This document shows, piece after piece, positions 13,901 to 25,500 of a stretch of 64,000 nucleotides of DNA; position 1 is the first letter of the stretch, and every line of letters begins with the position of its first letter. The stretch is from Parus major (lineage: Eukaryota > Chordata > Aves > Passeriformes > Paridae). Where the stretch lies: contig NC_031770.1 in the NCBI RefSeq assembly GCF_001522545.3, forward strand, positions 92,398,339 through 92,462,338. Reading direction: 5' to 3'. The notes beneath the pieces are model-generated. The model searched no databases. It was not told the origin of the DNA and saw only the letters and a list, made by a program, of their open reading frames with translations. The translations under genes and the position numbers were made by a program.

Positions 13901-14769
13901 TTTTTCACATTTAGTGTCAAATCTTATTGTGTTTTTTACTACATAAATACTACATTACTACATGGTCCTAGCTGAATAATTTCTCTCTTTCTCTTATTTT
14001 TAAACTTTTTAAAAGGTGATTCATTCCAGAGATAAATTAACTATCTTAAAATGGAATAAAAACCTCTTTTTGGAAGTGCTTCTCCCACCTATGGGCACCA
14101 ATAGTCATGTTTTAGTAGCTCTTGGTTGCTGGGATGAATATCAGTGATAGAGTCAGGCATGTTTTCTGCCGTGTTCCTGCTAAATTAATATGTCAGCAAT
14201 GGCCCCACCCTCAAGAAACCAGTCTATTTTGGGGGAATTTTTGGAACTGTTAGTATCATTGTGTTTTCCTAACCTTGGAAGTCCACAGTGCCACAGTTCC
14301 AGAAGCAATGCTGGAATCCTGGGTGGACACACACAATTACCTTATATTAATGCTTATTAGTGTGCATAATTATGTTTTATGAAGGCATGCTATGTGTGTT
14401 AGGATGTATAATAAGTTCAAGAAAACTAAAATATCTCCACACTGCCTTCTCTACTAGCTGACAGATGGTTTGCTATAAAATGATTCTTGTGGCTTATATT
14501 ATGAGAGTGTAATATGTTCTCATCACCTTCTTGACACTTCTGTTAGAGCCCAGAATTATAAAGGAAGCAGTTTACTGTCTGGTCTTTTCAAAGTGCTCGT
14601 TTGGGGCCAAAACACAAGAAAACAATTTGGTTAGAAAGTCAAGATGACTTTCTCAAAATGTATACAGTGCAAATCTTGGATTCAAGTCATTCTTACTGAA
14701 GTTCTGTGTATACACATTTACGTGACAGCAGCATATCTTGACGCTATTTGTCTTGCTTTTCCTCCAGTC

Positions 14770-15240
14770 TGTGTGGCAAACTTTCAGTAGCAGCAGGGTG
14801 GGGGACAGAGTGAGCATTTCAGCAGTGCTTTCTGTGAGAAACTGCCAGAAGCTTCCCCTACATCCAGTTGATCCAATGCCAGATAGCTCCAAGACAGATG
14901 TGCCACTGGCCAAAGCTGAGCCCATCAACGGTAGTGCCTCTGGATTTAAGAAGGGGAAGAAGTTACTGAGCAGAAGGAAAATGCAACCAGAGAAAAGTGA
15001 ATATATGTGAGAAAAACACCAAAGTCAGTAAAGTAGGAGAGGGAGGAGGTGCCAGGTACCAGCCCATCAGCCCATGGCAAAGCCCATGGTGAGGCAGCTG
15101 TGCCCTGCAGCCAGTGGAGCTCCATGGTGGAGCAGAGACCTACAGACCCTGCATTTCCTCCAGTGTGGCAGGGACTGGCAGCCACTGCAGGCTGGGATTC
15201 AGGCTGGGGGAAGGGTGGGGTGTAAGGGGCGGCTCATCAC
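14770..15240 (+). mobile_element. ERV LTR fragment (5' part, avian ERVL-like)
   Basis: The segment starts with TGTGTGGCA and contains a recognisable run: GAGCATTTCAGCAGTGCTTT, then AAGCTTCCCCTACATCC, CTCCAAGACAGATGTGCCAC, GGCCAAAGCTGAGCCCATCA, and repeated 'CCCATGG.GAGCAG' units from 15060 on. I recall these from a common avian ERV LTR in which CCCATGG/GGAGCAG units are reiterated. The 3' part (polyA signal and U5) is missing here. Frames of 90-94 codons across it are LTR by-products. A CR1 fragment begins about 85 bases downstream. Confidence 0.75.
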
Positions 15241-15324
15241 CTCACCACAGCAAGATCTGAGCTGCCCCTTGCCACACACACACACTGAAATGTTTGGAGC
15301 CAGCAACCCCTCTCACACAGGCTT

Positions 15325-15555
15325 ATTGAGTCCAACTTCTGACAGAGCACCACCATGACAGGTAAACCACAACAACTGCCACATCCAGTCATTTCCTGAA
15401 CACCTCCAGGGATGGTGAATCCAACATTTCCCTAGAAAACCCATTCCTGTGCTTAGCAACTCTTCCAGTGGAAGAAATATTTCCTAATGTCCAACTTGCA
15501 GCTCCCCTGACACAGCTTGAGGCCATTTCCTCATTATTCTATCTGTTACCCCATG
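15325..15555 (-). mobile_element. CR1 LINE 3'-end fragment, antisense
   Basis: Read on the + strand this is the complement of a CR1 3' region. It has TTGAGTCCAACTTCTGAC, CACCTCCAGGGATGGTGAAT, then GAAGAAATATTTCCTAATGT and CAGCTTGAGGCCATTTCCTC. All are hallmark CR1 blocks in the expected order. The terminal tail is missing and the 5' end is truncated, as is usual for CR1. It contains no functional frame. Confidence 0.85.
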
Positions 15556-15904
15556 CTTCCTGCACTGTTTATCTCACCAACTTAAATTCAAATTATGAAT
15601 TCTTCACAGTAGGCATTATCTTTCTGTTATGTGTACTCCCTATGCTCCACTACAATGGGCCCTTGAACTTTGCATCACATTCCAAAACAATACTTGAAAA
15701 CAGAATGCTCTTAATAAATATCTAAACTCCATTAAAAATGAAATTATGAATGATGGCAAATCATTTAGCAATTTCTCCATGGATGAATTAAACAGAATTC
15801 ATGTACTTCTCAAAATATGCTAACAAATAACAAAACATGCTACAAACTTGGGAAGTTATTAAAGAAGTACACATGCTGAAATGATATGCTCTTTTACTCA
15901 TCAG
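15556..15904. other. Unassigned spacer
   Basis: AT-rich sequence between the CR1 fragment and the possible exon at 15905. It ends in CTCTTTTACTCATCAG, a plausible splice acceptor. Nothing else is identifiable. Confidence 0.5.
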
Positions 15905-16086
15905 TGGAAGAAATTTTAGAAGATACTTTTCTTCTGGGCTGGCTGCTCTATGATTACCTAAGCTATGTCCCAGCCTACTCCAGCTCCAAGCCCTACAATG
16001 CAATTACCCCGGGAGCACTGAAGGACACCATCAAAAAGCTGGAAAGTGTTATGGATATGGGAAATGTCTTCACAGTGAAGAGATAA
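15905..16086 (+). CDS. Possible terminal coding exon or retrocopy remnant, unknown
   Basis: An acceptor-like CTCTTTTACTCATCAG precedes an open frame that ends at TAA (16084-16086), followed at once by TAG. The frame extends back to an ATG at 15886, but if spliced the exon starts at 15905. The frame is unusually coding-like: from 15961 to the stop, 25 of 41 codons end in G or C although the surroundings are AT-rich. The peptide (about 60 residues) has a hydrophobic stretch (LLGWLLYDYL), a Tyr/Ser-rich segment (YSSSKPYN), then a charged helix-like tail (KDTIKKLESVMDMG) ending in VKR. I do not recognise the family. Alternatives are a processed pseudogene fragment or chance. No upstream partner exon is evident. 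Confidence 0.25.
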
Positions 16087-17507
16087 TAGATGAAAAGGCA
16101 GCGTACTGTAATTAAAATGTAGCTAAGAGCTACAAACCGATATTTAAATTCTTGAAATTCTTAGCTTTCAGAAAAATGAACCAATGACCCAAAGCAATCC
16201 TGATTTGCTGAGAACAAAGACTGTTATATAATTCGGTATTTTTTCTCTTTTAGGAAGTAAATACATAAGTGGACTTTTGTTAAGAAATATTTTCCCTGAA
16301 TTACTTTTTAATTATGCACTGCAAATTTTAAATAGGAGCACAAGACACAATAGAGTTACACAATACAGATAATTGAAGTGCAAAGGAAAAACTAAGAGTT
16401 CTATTTTCCCACAGGCAGGCAGGTCTGTAAAACCTGGATATATGTGCTAGAAACAAATTCTGAAATTAATGATCTGTGTTTTTAATAGAAATTAAATTCT
16501 AGCCATTTACTGAAATGACAAATAACATATGCAGGAGACACTTTTGTCACTACTGCAAGAAAAAAATATGTGTTTACTGACTGTAAAATTTTGATGCAAA
16601 CAGCTATGTTAAACTGAGCAAAGCTTATTATAGAATCACCTGCTTAAAGCAAGTCACAACTATGTAATATTTGTCATAAATTCTCTATGCATCATTTTCT
16701 GTTTCAATTAATGAAGTTGAGAATCCAGAACAACTTTTACAGAGAAAAGTAGTCTGATATGAGCCAGTACACTGAAAGTCTGTACACAGTTAAACAGATT
16801 CTTTACACACTATATTTGATGGCATGCTTAATTTTCACTTAGGATATGTGCTACTACAGTTCACTGCAGAATTGGGTATTGTAGACGATTCCTTATTGCA
16901 CCACATATTGATTGTATCATAAATTCCTAAAAACAACATTTTCTTTGGTTATTTAAGTTGAGAGTGTAAAGACAAACTTTTGTTGTATCTGCTCATTAAA
17001 TACGTCAAAGAAAATTTTCTGTATTAACTGTGTGGCTTTTCAAGGGTAATGTCCAACGTATACTCATCAATGACAATTTGTTAATTATCCTAGCAATTCT
17101 CTGCATGATATTTTTTTATATTGTACATAAAATGTTTCCCACATTACTAAAGTAGAAGTTATTCCTCCGTATATCATAGATGCACTTGTTTAAATTTGAA
17201 CAGACTGTTTCTCTATAGGACAATTTAAACAATGGATTTGCCTTTTATTACATTTTCATGCATTCACTGTCCTTAATTCCTCATTTGCACAATTTAATTT
17301 TTTCTTTCAGATGAAAAGATATTAAAAAGTACCTTTCTAGGAGTAGAGAGAAATGTTTATTCTGTTGTGAAGATCAGGAATTATGGAGTCTAGATGTACT
17401 CTAGTTTTGAAGACAAGGCATGAGACCCAAAATTGTCCTCCTCCTGTCCTGATTTCCATCTTTTGCTTTTGCTCTTCTCTAAATATCTTCCTTCTTCTGC
17501 TTCACAG
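16087..17507. other. Unassigned AT-rich DNA
   Basis: Very AT-rich sequence with no mobile element or gene recognised. If the flanking candidates are real exons it would be intronic or a 3' untranslated region. The first 400 bases after the stop contain no canonical AATAAA that I would rely on. Confidence 0.45.
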
Positions 17508-17592
17508 AGTCTATGTGTCTTCTTCCCTTGGCTTGGCCATTCCAAAGCTGCTGGCACAAAGGGATGAGGAGGAATACTATACTCTGGCAGTG
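17508..17592 (+). CDS. Possible internal exon, unknown
   Basis: A strong pyrimidine-rich acceptor (CTTCCTTCTTCTGCTTCACAG, split over 17487-17507) is followed by 85 bases that stay open and end at CAGTG|GTAAAGTATG, a good donor. In the open frame (which runs 17383-17673) the segment encodes a peptide with SSLGLAIPKLLAQRDEEEYY. The length is not a multiple of three, so it would shift phase. No homology is recognised. Such acceptor-donor pairs also occur by chance in introns (pseudo-exons), so this is weak. Confidence 0.15.
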
Positions 17593-20309
17593 GTAAAGTA
17601 TGTGAGAATATCCCTCCTTGGAGAACTGGCTGTTATGTCCTCCTCTTTCTGTATCACTATTTATACCTTTTAATTTTAAGAAGGTTCTCTGGAGTTGCTG
17701 AAATGAACCCAGCTGATTTCTAGTTGGAAGGTCTTTAGGAAAGGTCTCAGTTTTCAAACTGTGTAATAGCTTCTCATGCAGTTCCCCATACAGATCCAGA
17801 TGTGAAGGAGTGGTTGATTCAGTGTCTCACAGAGCTGGAAACATTTTGTCTTCTGTTGTACAGTATGGAGACAGACTAGGATGATAGATTCCAGACAAGA
17901 TTTCATCAGTTCCTGAATGTCAACAAAATCTGACCTTCTCTAACAGCTTGAGTTTAAGGGTCCATGAGGGTCTCTTACTGCAGGCAGGATCTACAATGCA
18001 ACAATCTGAAAAGAAATTTTTGCTTTTATTAATAAGATTTATTGGCAGTGGGACCTTTCTCTATAGCTTACTGATTATAGTATGTTTCATTATCTCTGAG
18101 TCCTCATCAAAGACAAGATGAAGTGAGGTAGGAGTTCATCTGAGCCATGGATTATGCAACAAAAAGAACTTTCCAGACAAACCCAAAGTCAAGGTCTTTT
18201 CTCCTCTGTTGCATGTGTTACTTCTCCAGCACAAAACATGTTTTCTGTACTTATAGATGCATATCCCAACACTTAAAATAAGAAAAAAATAGGAATCAGA
18301 GCACAAATGTGGTGATGATAAGTCTCAGATGGTATGGTGATTTTTACCATCTACCTCTTGAAAGCGTTAAAAATATCCATTCTTTTTCTCTGGTTTGGTT
18401 TTTTTTACAATTCATTTCTTTAATACTGAGAGAATCTAAATGGGGAAAATCATCATTATTCATTAAGTTTTTTGTGAGACACACCTAAATGTTTGAAGTA
18501 CATACTCAAATCTCTATAATTTATATTGTAAGCATGCTTGTCATCTGTATTTATGTTTTTACCACCATATCTTTACCCTTCATAATCTACAAAGTATTTA
18601 ACCTTCAAAAATTCCTGATGGCAGAATAGCAGTGTTAGTATTCCCTACGAATAGAAGCAGTAGCAGGAGTGGTAATAGCTGTGCTGTTTTAGCAGTATTG
18701 TATAGTGCAGTAGGAATATTGTGTGGAACAGCAATGGTAGTATTATATATGTGTGACTGGGCAGACATATGGTAAAGGCCAATATTCCATAAATATTGAA
18801 GCATATATTCCATAAATTCCATAAATATTGAAGTAACTAGGTGTTACTAAAAAGCTTTTGAGTTTTTTCCTATTCATGTCTTTATCCACCCATATAGTTT
18901 TACTGTTCCCTCCACAAACAATCAAAAGGCCTTCTTTACATTGTATTCAAATATTTTGAATAGTTCTAGCAGCTGCATAATTCTTTTTCCACATCTCAGG
19001 TGAAAAAGAAAAACTGATGGTCAAATTTAGCAGAAAATATTGCAGACTGTGCAACTCTGCAAATTATTCAAATTTCTTAAGCTTACGGTGTTTGTTGATG
19101 CTGACTGTATCCAGCCATGACACTCAAATGCAGGACAGAATTTTCTTTGGCTAAGTTCCATCACTGAGCTGCTGAAGTCTGCCAGTTCTCTAACCTTGTC
19201 ATGTTGCACTTTTATAATTTCAAAATATTTTAGAAATATGACTTAATGAAATGTTATAATACACAAAATGTCAGACTTCGGTAAGGGGCCATGATAAGTA
19301 GAAATGTCAAAATAATGTATACAGGATTTGTTTCTTAGATTTTAAATACACATTTTAAAAATTTTCTCCTTTATATCACTCACATACATAAAAGTCCATT
19401 TTTCTCTCTTTATACACACAGTAATAATATATTATAATAATTCAAAAATCAGACCTGCTTTACTTAAAATTTAGAGATGGATGAGAACTGATACACAATT
19501 TCCTTCCATTAGGTTAAATTGGTAATCATTAGGTTAAATTATTTTTTTGCACCTGACTACACTGCTGAGAGCCATAGTAACATGCAGGAAGATTAGATAA
19601 GAGATAGGTTGGCTTTAAGTTTGCCCCATGCCAGAAAATCAGCATTATCTAGTGCTCACTGGATGATTGATGGAATAAGAAACTTTATCCTGCAGGATCT
19701 TTTAGATGGCCAAATGCTTGTTAGATGATCATTCCAGTGCTCCTACATTTCTGGATTAGGATAAAGCTTAGTTCAAGGATAGTTATGGTGATGCTCAGGT
19801 GGTTATGGTGCTTCATCTGAGTCTTTATCTCTTAAATCACTGGATTCTTGTTATTATCTAGAGTCACACTGTCATTACTGATTTGTACTGAAATAAAACA
19901 CGCCTCTAAATAATATCTCTTAAGCAATTTGCAGCATTTTGATTACACTTTTACATATTCTTCTAATTAAAATATCTCAGACTTCCAGAACTTCCTTGAG
20001 TGTGTAGTGTATGCCTCAGCCTGTTAGAAAAGAAAACTCAGAATCATTTTTCAAAGCTCAAAGACAGTATTTGATTCTAAACTTCTCAATTTGAAAGAAC
20101 AAAATCCTAAATTTTACTTAGATGATAATGAAGCTTTGACGGAGAGCCTTCAGCTCTTAAAAATGTATGAACATATGAGAGTGTCTAACTGGGACAATAT
20201 TTGGTGAAAGTCAAAACGAGAACACGGGGCTAAAAAACAAAAAAATAGACTTTATCACTTGAACAAGGGCCTGAAAAGGGTGTCTTCTCCTCTCTACAAG
20301 AGAAGTCCT
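17593..20309. other. Unassigned AT-rich DNA with small duplications
   Basis: No gene or mobile element is seen. Local direct repeats occur at 18784-18833 (an 18-base unit beginning ATTCCATAAATATT twice, 32 bases apart) and at 19507-19540 (CATTAGGTTAAATT twice, 20 bases apart). Both are recent-looking slippage or duplication events. Confidence 0.5.
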
Positions 20310-20625
20310 GGATCAAATGGAGACCAAGAAACAGGACCAAAGGCATGGTGCCAAGCAGCAGGACAACAGGACAAGAGGCAATGGGCAGAAACTGATGCAC
20401 AGGAAGTTCCACCTGAACACGAGATCTTTCCTGTGTGTTTGATTGAGCAGTTGAACAGACTGCACAGAGGGGCTGTCAATTCTCCCTCACTGGAGATATT
20501 AAAAAACTGTCTGCATGCAATCCTGTGCAATGTGTTCTAGGACAGCTCTGCTTGAGCAGGAGGTTGGACTAGAGAACCCACTGTCACTCCTTCCAATTTT
20601 ACATGTTCTGTGATTCTGTGATTCT
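20310..20625 (+). mobile_element. CR1 LINE 3'-end fragment
   Basis: A CR1 3' region in sense orientation. Blocks in order are CAGGACAAGAGGCAATGGGC, AGGAAGTTCCACCTGAACA, CACTGGAGATATT, CAATGTGTTCTAGGACAGCT, TGCTTGAGCAGGAGGTTGGA, ending in the diagnostic tail TGTGATTCTGTGATTCT at 20609-20625. The 5' end is truncated, normal for this family. The overlapping frames of 78-93 codons are remnants or by-products. Confidence 0.92.
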
Positions 20626-22026
20626 AAGGTAAATACTTCCCAAAATGGCATGCAGAACTTACATGCTATCCCTGCCTCCTACCAAAGGCTAACATCTTTG
20701 AAGCAGAAATGGAATGGAGATTTTTTCAGACAGCCACCAGCATGAATCAGCTTCCCAGTCTTCAGTAACCTAGGAAAACAGCCTGCCTGGTCTACACACA
20801 CCAACACAGTTGTATCTCCTATACAGTCAGCTGCTGCACACTTGACAAGGGGTTTTACAAAGCACAGTTCAGCTCAAAATGGATATTGATAAATGACTGC
20901 AAGAAATGGTGGGCTGCCAAAATAAAAAATCTACATGTATTTTTCCAGATGGTTGTGATACATTTTATTTAAATACTATGCCACTGATTAGGTGGGAATA
21001 AGTTATTTTCTACTGAAGTGTTCTTTTAAAAGAGTTCCCATATAAGCAGCATTTCTACTAACTGTGTTGCTCAGTGCAGTGGAATGAAAATGTTAGTGAA
21101 GGGGAACATTTTTCTCAACATACTCCAAGTCAGTCTATTCTGACAGACAGCAAGAGCAGGTAGTGATTTGAGACTGAAGTCATATCAGACTTCAGGCACT
21201 GGAGTGTATGAGAAAATGCCTTCTTTGAGTCTCAGCACTGTCTATTCATCTCTCTGAGCTATTTTTTTGAGATACTATGAAAGCAGTTTTCTCTCTTTCT
21301 TTGAATTATATTAAATAAACTCTATGGATTTAGTGATAGTATATTTACAGAGATGCTAACTGTTTCATTTTAACACTAATCTACTAAGATACTGGTTTTA
21401 CGTGTTTCCTTGAAAAACTCTATGGACTCATGGCCATGATGTAATAATGCATTAACAAAATTTATCTTCTAACTAGCTCTTCTTTCTCCTAAAGGAAGGT
21501 ACTGAACTTCTTGTCTGTGACTAAACAGACTTCATATCCATAATTCACTGAGTTTCACTCATTAACCCAGCCACTATTGTTCAAATGTGAAAAAGAAACA
21601 ACAAACCCCCCCCCCAAAATTAATTTTGAAGTCACATTTAGGGCCCAGTAGTTGTTTCATGAGGTTGATTTATGTAATTTAATGCAATTTTATTTTAACT
21701 ATTATTTGAAAGTTTTGATCAAAGTGTAGCAAAGTTTCTATTTTATGCCTATAATATGACCAATGAAAATGGTGAGTTTTTTTATCCTAAGAAAAAATGT
21801 ATTTTCAGGTTTTTCAAAGTCTCCATGATTGGTGAGTAGTCCAACCAATTTTAAATAATCAAAATTTTCAATCAGATAAGTGTAAATTACCAAAGAGTTA
21901 ATACAAATAAGATCTTCTTTAAAAGAATATTCTCATATAGCCATATATGTGTCATGGCAGACAAGGTTAAAAATCCACAAAATTTCACATCACCTATAGG
22001 TTGGTCTTGAAACCATGACAACAGTG
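20626..22026. other. Unassigned AT-rich DNA
   Basis: No gene or mobile element is recognised. A run of about ten C lies near 21606. Several stretches between 21650 and 21950 are very AT-rich. Confidence 0.5.
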
Positions 22027-22511
22027 TGTCGGAGGAAGTTAAGAATGCCCACAAACAGAATACTATAAATCCTTATTTTGCTGACAAATAATTGTTCTGC
22101 ATAAATTGAAGCAGAAACTGTAATAGAGAATAAGGTTAAATAATAACTTGGTGGTACCTGATAGGATGGAAATATAACCTCAAGTTATCTGGGGTGATTA
22201 TATTGCTAAAAAACAAACCCCCACAGAAATTTGTATATGGAGATGGTAGTATAATGAACTGTACCAAGACCACCACATGCGCATTAGGAATTTTGTTATA
22301 TAAGTATCAGTGATTAATCACCTGTCTCAGCAACATTCTTTCTTTGTTACCTCTTTGTATAAAAAACTATGCTTGTTTTCTAAAAGATATGCCAGCTGTG
22401 TCAGGTGCTTGGCACCCTATTCTGCAGAACTGTAATAAAATCAAGCATCTCCACTCGGTATGTTGGTTGGCTCTTGAACACAGGGTAAAAGAACTCGTAT
22501 TTGGGACAACA
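22027..22511 (+). mobile_element. Probable ERV solo LTR
   Basis: The architecture fits a compact retroviral LTR: a TGT start at 22027, a TATA-like GTATAAAAAACTATG at about 22357, a TCAGGTGCTTGGCACC segment, then an AATAAA polyadenylation signal at about 22434 roughly 80 bases after the TATA box. A short U5 with CATCTCCACTCGG follows, ending GGGACAACA at 22511. TGT...ACA ends and promoter-to-polyA spacing support the call. No obvious target-site duplication was found, so both borders are approximate. No retroviral genes adjoin it. Confidence 0.5.
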
Positions 22512-25500
22512 TGTGTAGTATTTGAAATTACTCTGGTAATCAGCAAGGTGTGTGACAATGACTCACATTCACCCACACACTGAAAAGGTAAATTCATCAT
22601 CCTTCCCACTAAACTCCCCCATTTCCTACCATTCCTGTGTACCCTGCCCAGAGACAAAAGCGCTCTTCCCCCATTTCCAAAACTTCTTTCATCAGTCTAA
22701 TTACAAATTCTGAGTGGACATCAGCATTTATCCTTTCAGAAGATTAAGTTCCTCTCCCAGCTTTCCTGACTGTTTTTCTTTGACCCTGTTATCCCAAGGA
22801 TGGGAGTATCCACATGACACAACTGCAGCAGCAACCTGCTCTCCCCAGACCTAGTCTGCCAGATACAAACAGGAAAAAGAAAAAATGAGCAACAGTCTTT
22901 GCTTCTCCCAATACAAAAGCAACATGTAAAGCTACCTTGTACTTGGAAACAACTTGCTGTCCCCTCCTAAGTACACTGTAAGGTATAAACAGCCTGTTGT
23001 TTTCGGCAGCTTTTATCCACAAAACTTGGCAGATAGGGAAGGAAGCCAGATCGATGGGATAAGACCTCTTGAGCTGGAAGGGACCTGTACCTGTGGTGCC
23101 AGCCAGGACATCTGCTTAGGCAGGAGTGAATATGTCCATTGATTCTGAGTGAGTTCTGACTTCTTTTTTAACTGCTCAGATCTTTCTAGACTCCCAGATC
23201 ATTTCATGTGATGAAAAGCTAGTCAGCTAGGTAGCATAAACACTAAATCAGACATCAAATTTGTCACATTCAGTTCCATTTAGATGAGTAAGTAAGCATC
23301 AAATGTGGATCACAATATAAATTATAAAAGCAAAGTAAACACTTTAAATCTCAATTCATTTGGCTGATGAATTAAAGACTCATTAATGGCAGTGAGTCAC
23401 TTTTTAATAAAATCTATCAACAGAACATGAAAAAGACCCTGTGGTTGTCATGGTATTTAATATAAAATATATGGTAAGATAAATGGCTGATTTTTAATGA
23501 ATAGATCCCACTCTATAAAGGCAGATATTTAGGCTCTAAAGCCATGTAGCACACACAGTAAATTGTGTGGATCCAGGGCTTTGCTACTGGAATTATAATT
23601 AGTCTGTCTGCAACTCCATCTGTAAAATGATTCCTTCTCAGACTATGCAGAGATTCTGTTGTGGCAGCAAAGAAATTTCATAAATAAGCAAGAATGACAG
23701 CCACAATCTGGAAATCTGTTTTTAACCCAAAAAGAAAAAAAACAATTAAAAAAAAAGACAACCCTGGATGCTAATCCTTAAGGAAAATCTTAAAATATAA
23801 GAAGTGAAAAAAACCCAAAAAATCAATGAGATTAATATTTTCTTAGGCATGAGATGGATATTTTCTTAGGCAGGAAAAGATATCAGGCTCTTCCTAAAAA
23901 TCCAGTGGAAATTTGTTCCTGACTTACAAGGAATATGAGTTTTGTGAGTTGTCTCTGTGACAACCAGCAAAGAACACAGTAACTGGGAATCTACGCTTGT
24001 TTATTAGCTTTCCCTTCTTTCTGTTGGCACTCCTAAGAATCTTGATTAAAACTCTTGAGTTAAGGGATGGGAAAAGTTATCTGTTCACTAAATCATGCTA
24101 TTTTATTTGCCCCTTCCCTGCAATTATAAATACTCTTTCTATTACCTGAATTACATATCACTCATAAAATAAACTATTATAGCCACACAATACTTTTCAG
24201 GGTGAATGATTCCATCCTGGCATGCAGTAGATATTCCTGAGTCTTGTTAAATGTAAGCAGACATGAGGATATCACGAGAATGGAGAGGATCTCACATTGC
24301 TGGTACAATGGGGCACATAGACTTCAGGCATGCTTAAGAATAAATGTGTATCTGAACAGGTTCCATTAGAAGTGATGCAACAGGACTAAAACTGGGCCAA
24401 AGCAAACTTCCTCATATAATTCTTGCGTGAACAAAGAATGAAAAGTCAAATTTTTTTTGCCTATAGGAGCAGTGATTCATTAGAATTATAAACCAATAAT
24501 ACTAAATAATAAACTAGTAATACTAAAAATACTGAGACCACTTTTATTAAGCCAGAAAATAGAAGAATCTGCAGGAAATTTAGATAAAAATAGAGAATTT
24601 GGAAGAGGGTCTACTTACTGAGGTGTGCATTGTTTTCTGTGCTAGAAATTTAACCCAACCTGTGAATCCAAGTTTAGAAACATTCCTGGGGATTCCTGTT
24701 GTGTCTTCAGAAAGCTTGCCTATGACTCACCCTAGGGCTAGGAGGGTGCATTATCTTGTTCTCTGCTCTGTTTGCCTGGCCAATGATTTATTCTCTCTGT
24801 GCACTGGGATGGGACACCAAGCTGACAGACTACAAGTAATAAGAATAAAACCAGGATCTGCAACACTGACTTGTTTGGGAATCATTACTTGTAAAGTGCC
24901 TTAGTATAAGTACTAGAATACAAAATAGGCAAAAGGAAGGAGGTTCCACTATCTCTTTATCATATTTAAATACAAGTAAAATTGTGTGACAGTTAATGTG
25001 AAGATTATTTTCAGAATTTGTAAAACTAGAAATTACAGAATTTGATTATATTGATTTAAAATTAGACTTTGAAAAGGTGGTACACATACTGATTTTCAAG
25101 ATCTGTGCTCAACAAAATATTATGGGATGCATAAAGAAAGCTGAAACAGCTCCCCTCCCATTCTGTAGTCGTTTTTCCCCAAAAATTTGATTTTTCATTA
25201 GGATTTCTTTTTCAGACAGGTCCCCCAGGTAGTTCTCAGTCATCAGGGAAAAAGAAATTTTATGGGAAGGAATGATACACCATCTGGCATCTGATTTCAC
25301 TCTTTGTCTGTTTGAGACATGCATCTAAATACTTTCATATGCACATATTGTATTCAATCATATGGTAAAAGAGTAACAAATCTGCTTTGTTGCAGACTCT
25401 TTGATCAACTTGTTACAGGCAAGCAGAAAATGTCACTCCATTACATGTTTCTCAAGAGTTCTAATATTGCTAAAAAGGGTCAGTTTGGAAAAGTAGAGAT

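Larger units (their letters stand above)
5691..14769. other. Long unassigned AT-rich stretch
   Basis: Nine kilobases contain no recognisable gene or mobile element. Minor features are an A-run near 7479, a hairpin at 8146-8177, a short poly-C near 9247, an octamer ATTTGCAT at 9655-9662 inside a low-GC block, and a pyrimidine-only tract around 10881-10939. Open frames are all under 100 codons and look random. Parts, especially 9600-9730, resemble conserved non-coding DNA in texture, but only an alignment could show that. Confidence 0.5.

Noticed and set aside
23060..23110. CR1-like GAGCTGGAAGGGACC motif
   Set aside because: Only about 15 bases match, too few to separate a CR1 scrap from chance.
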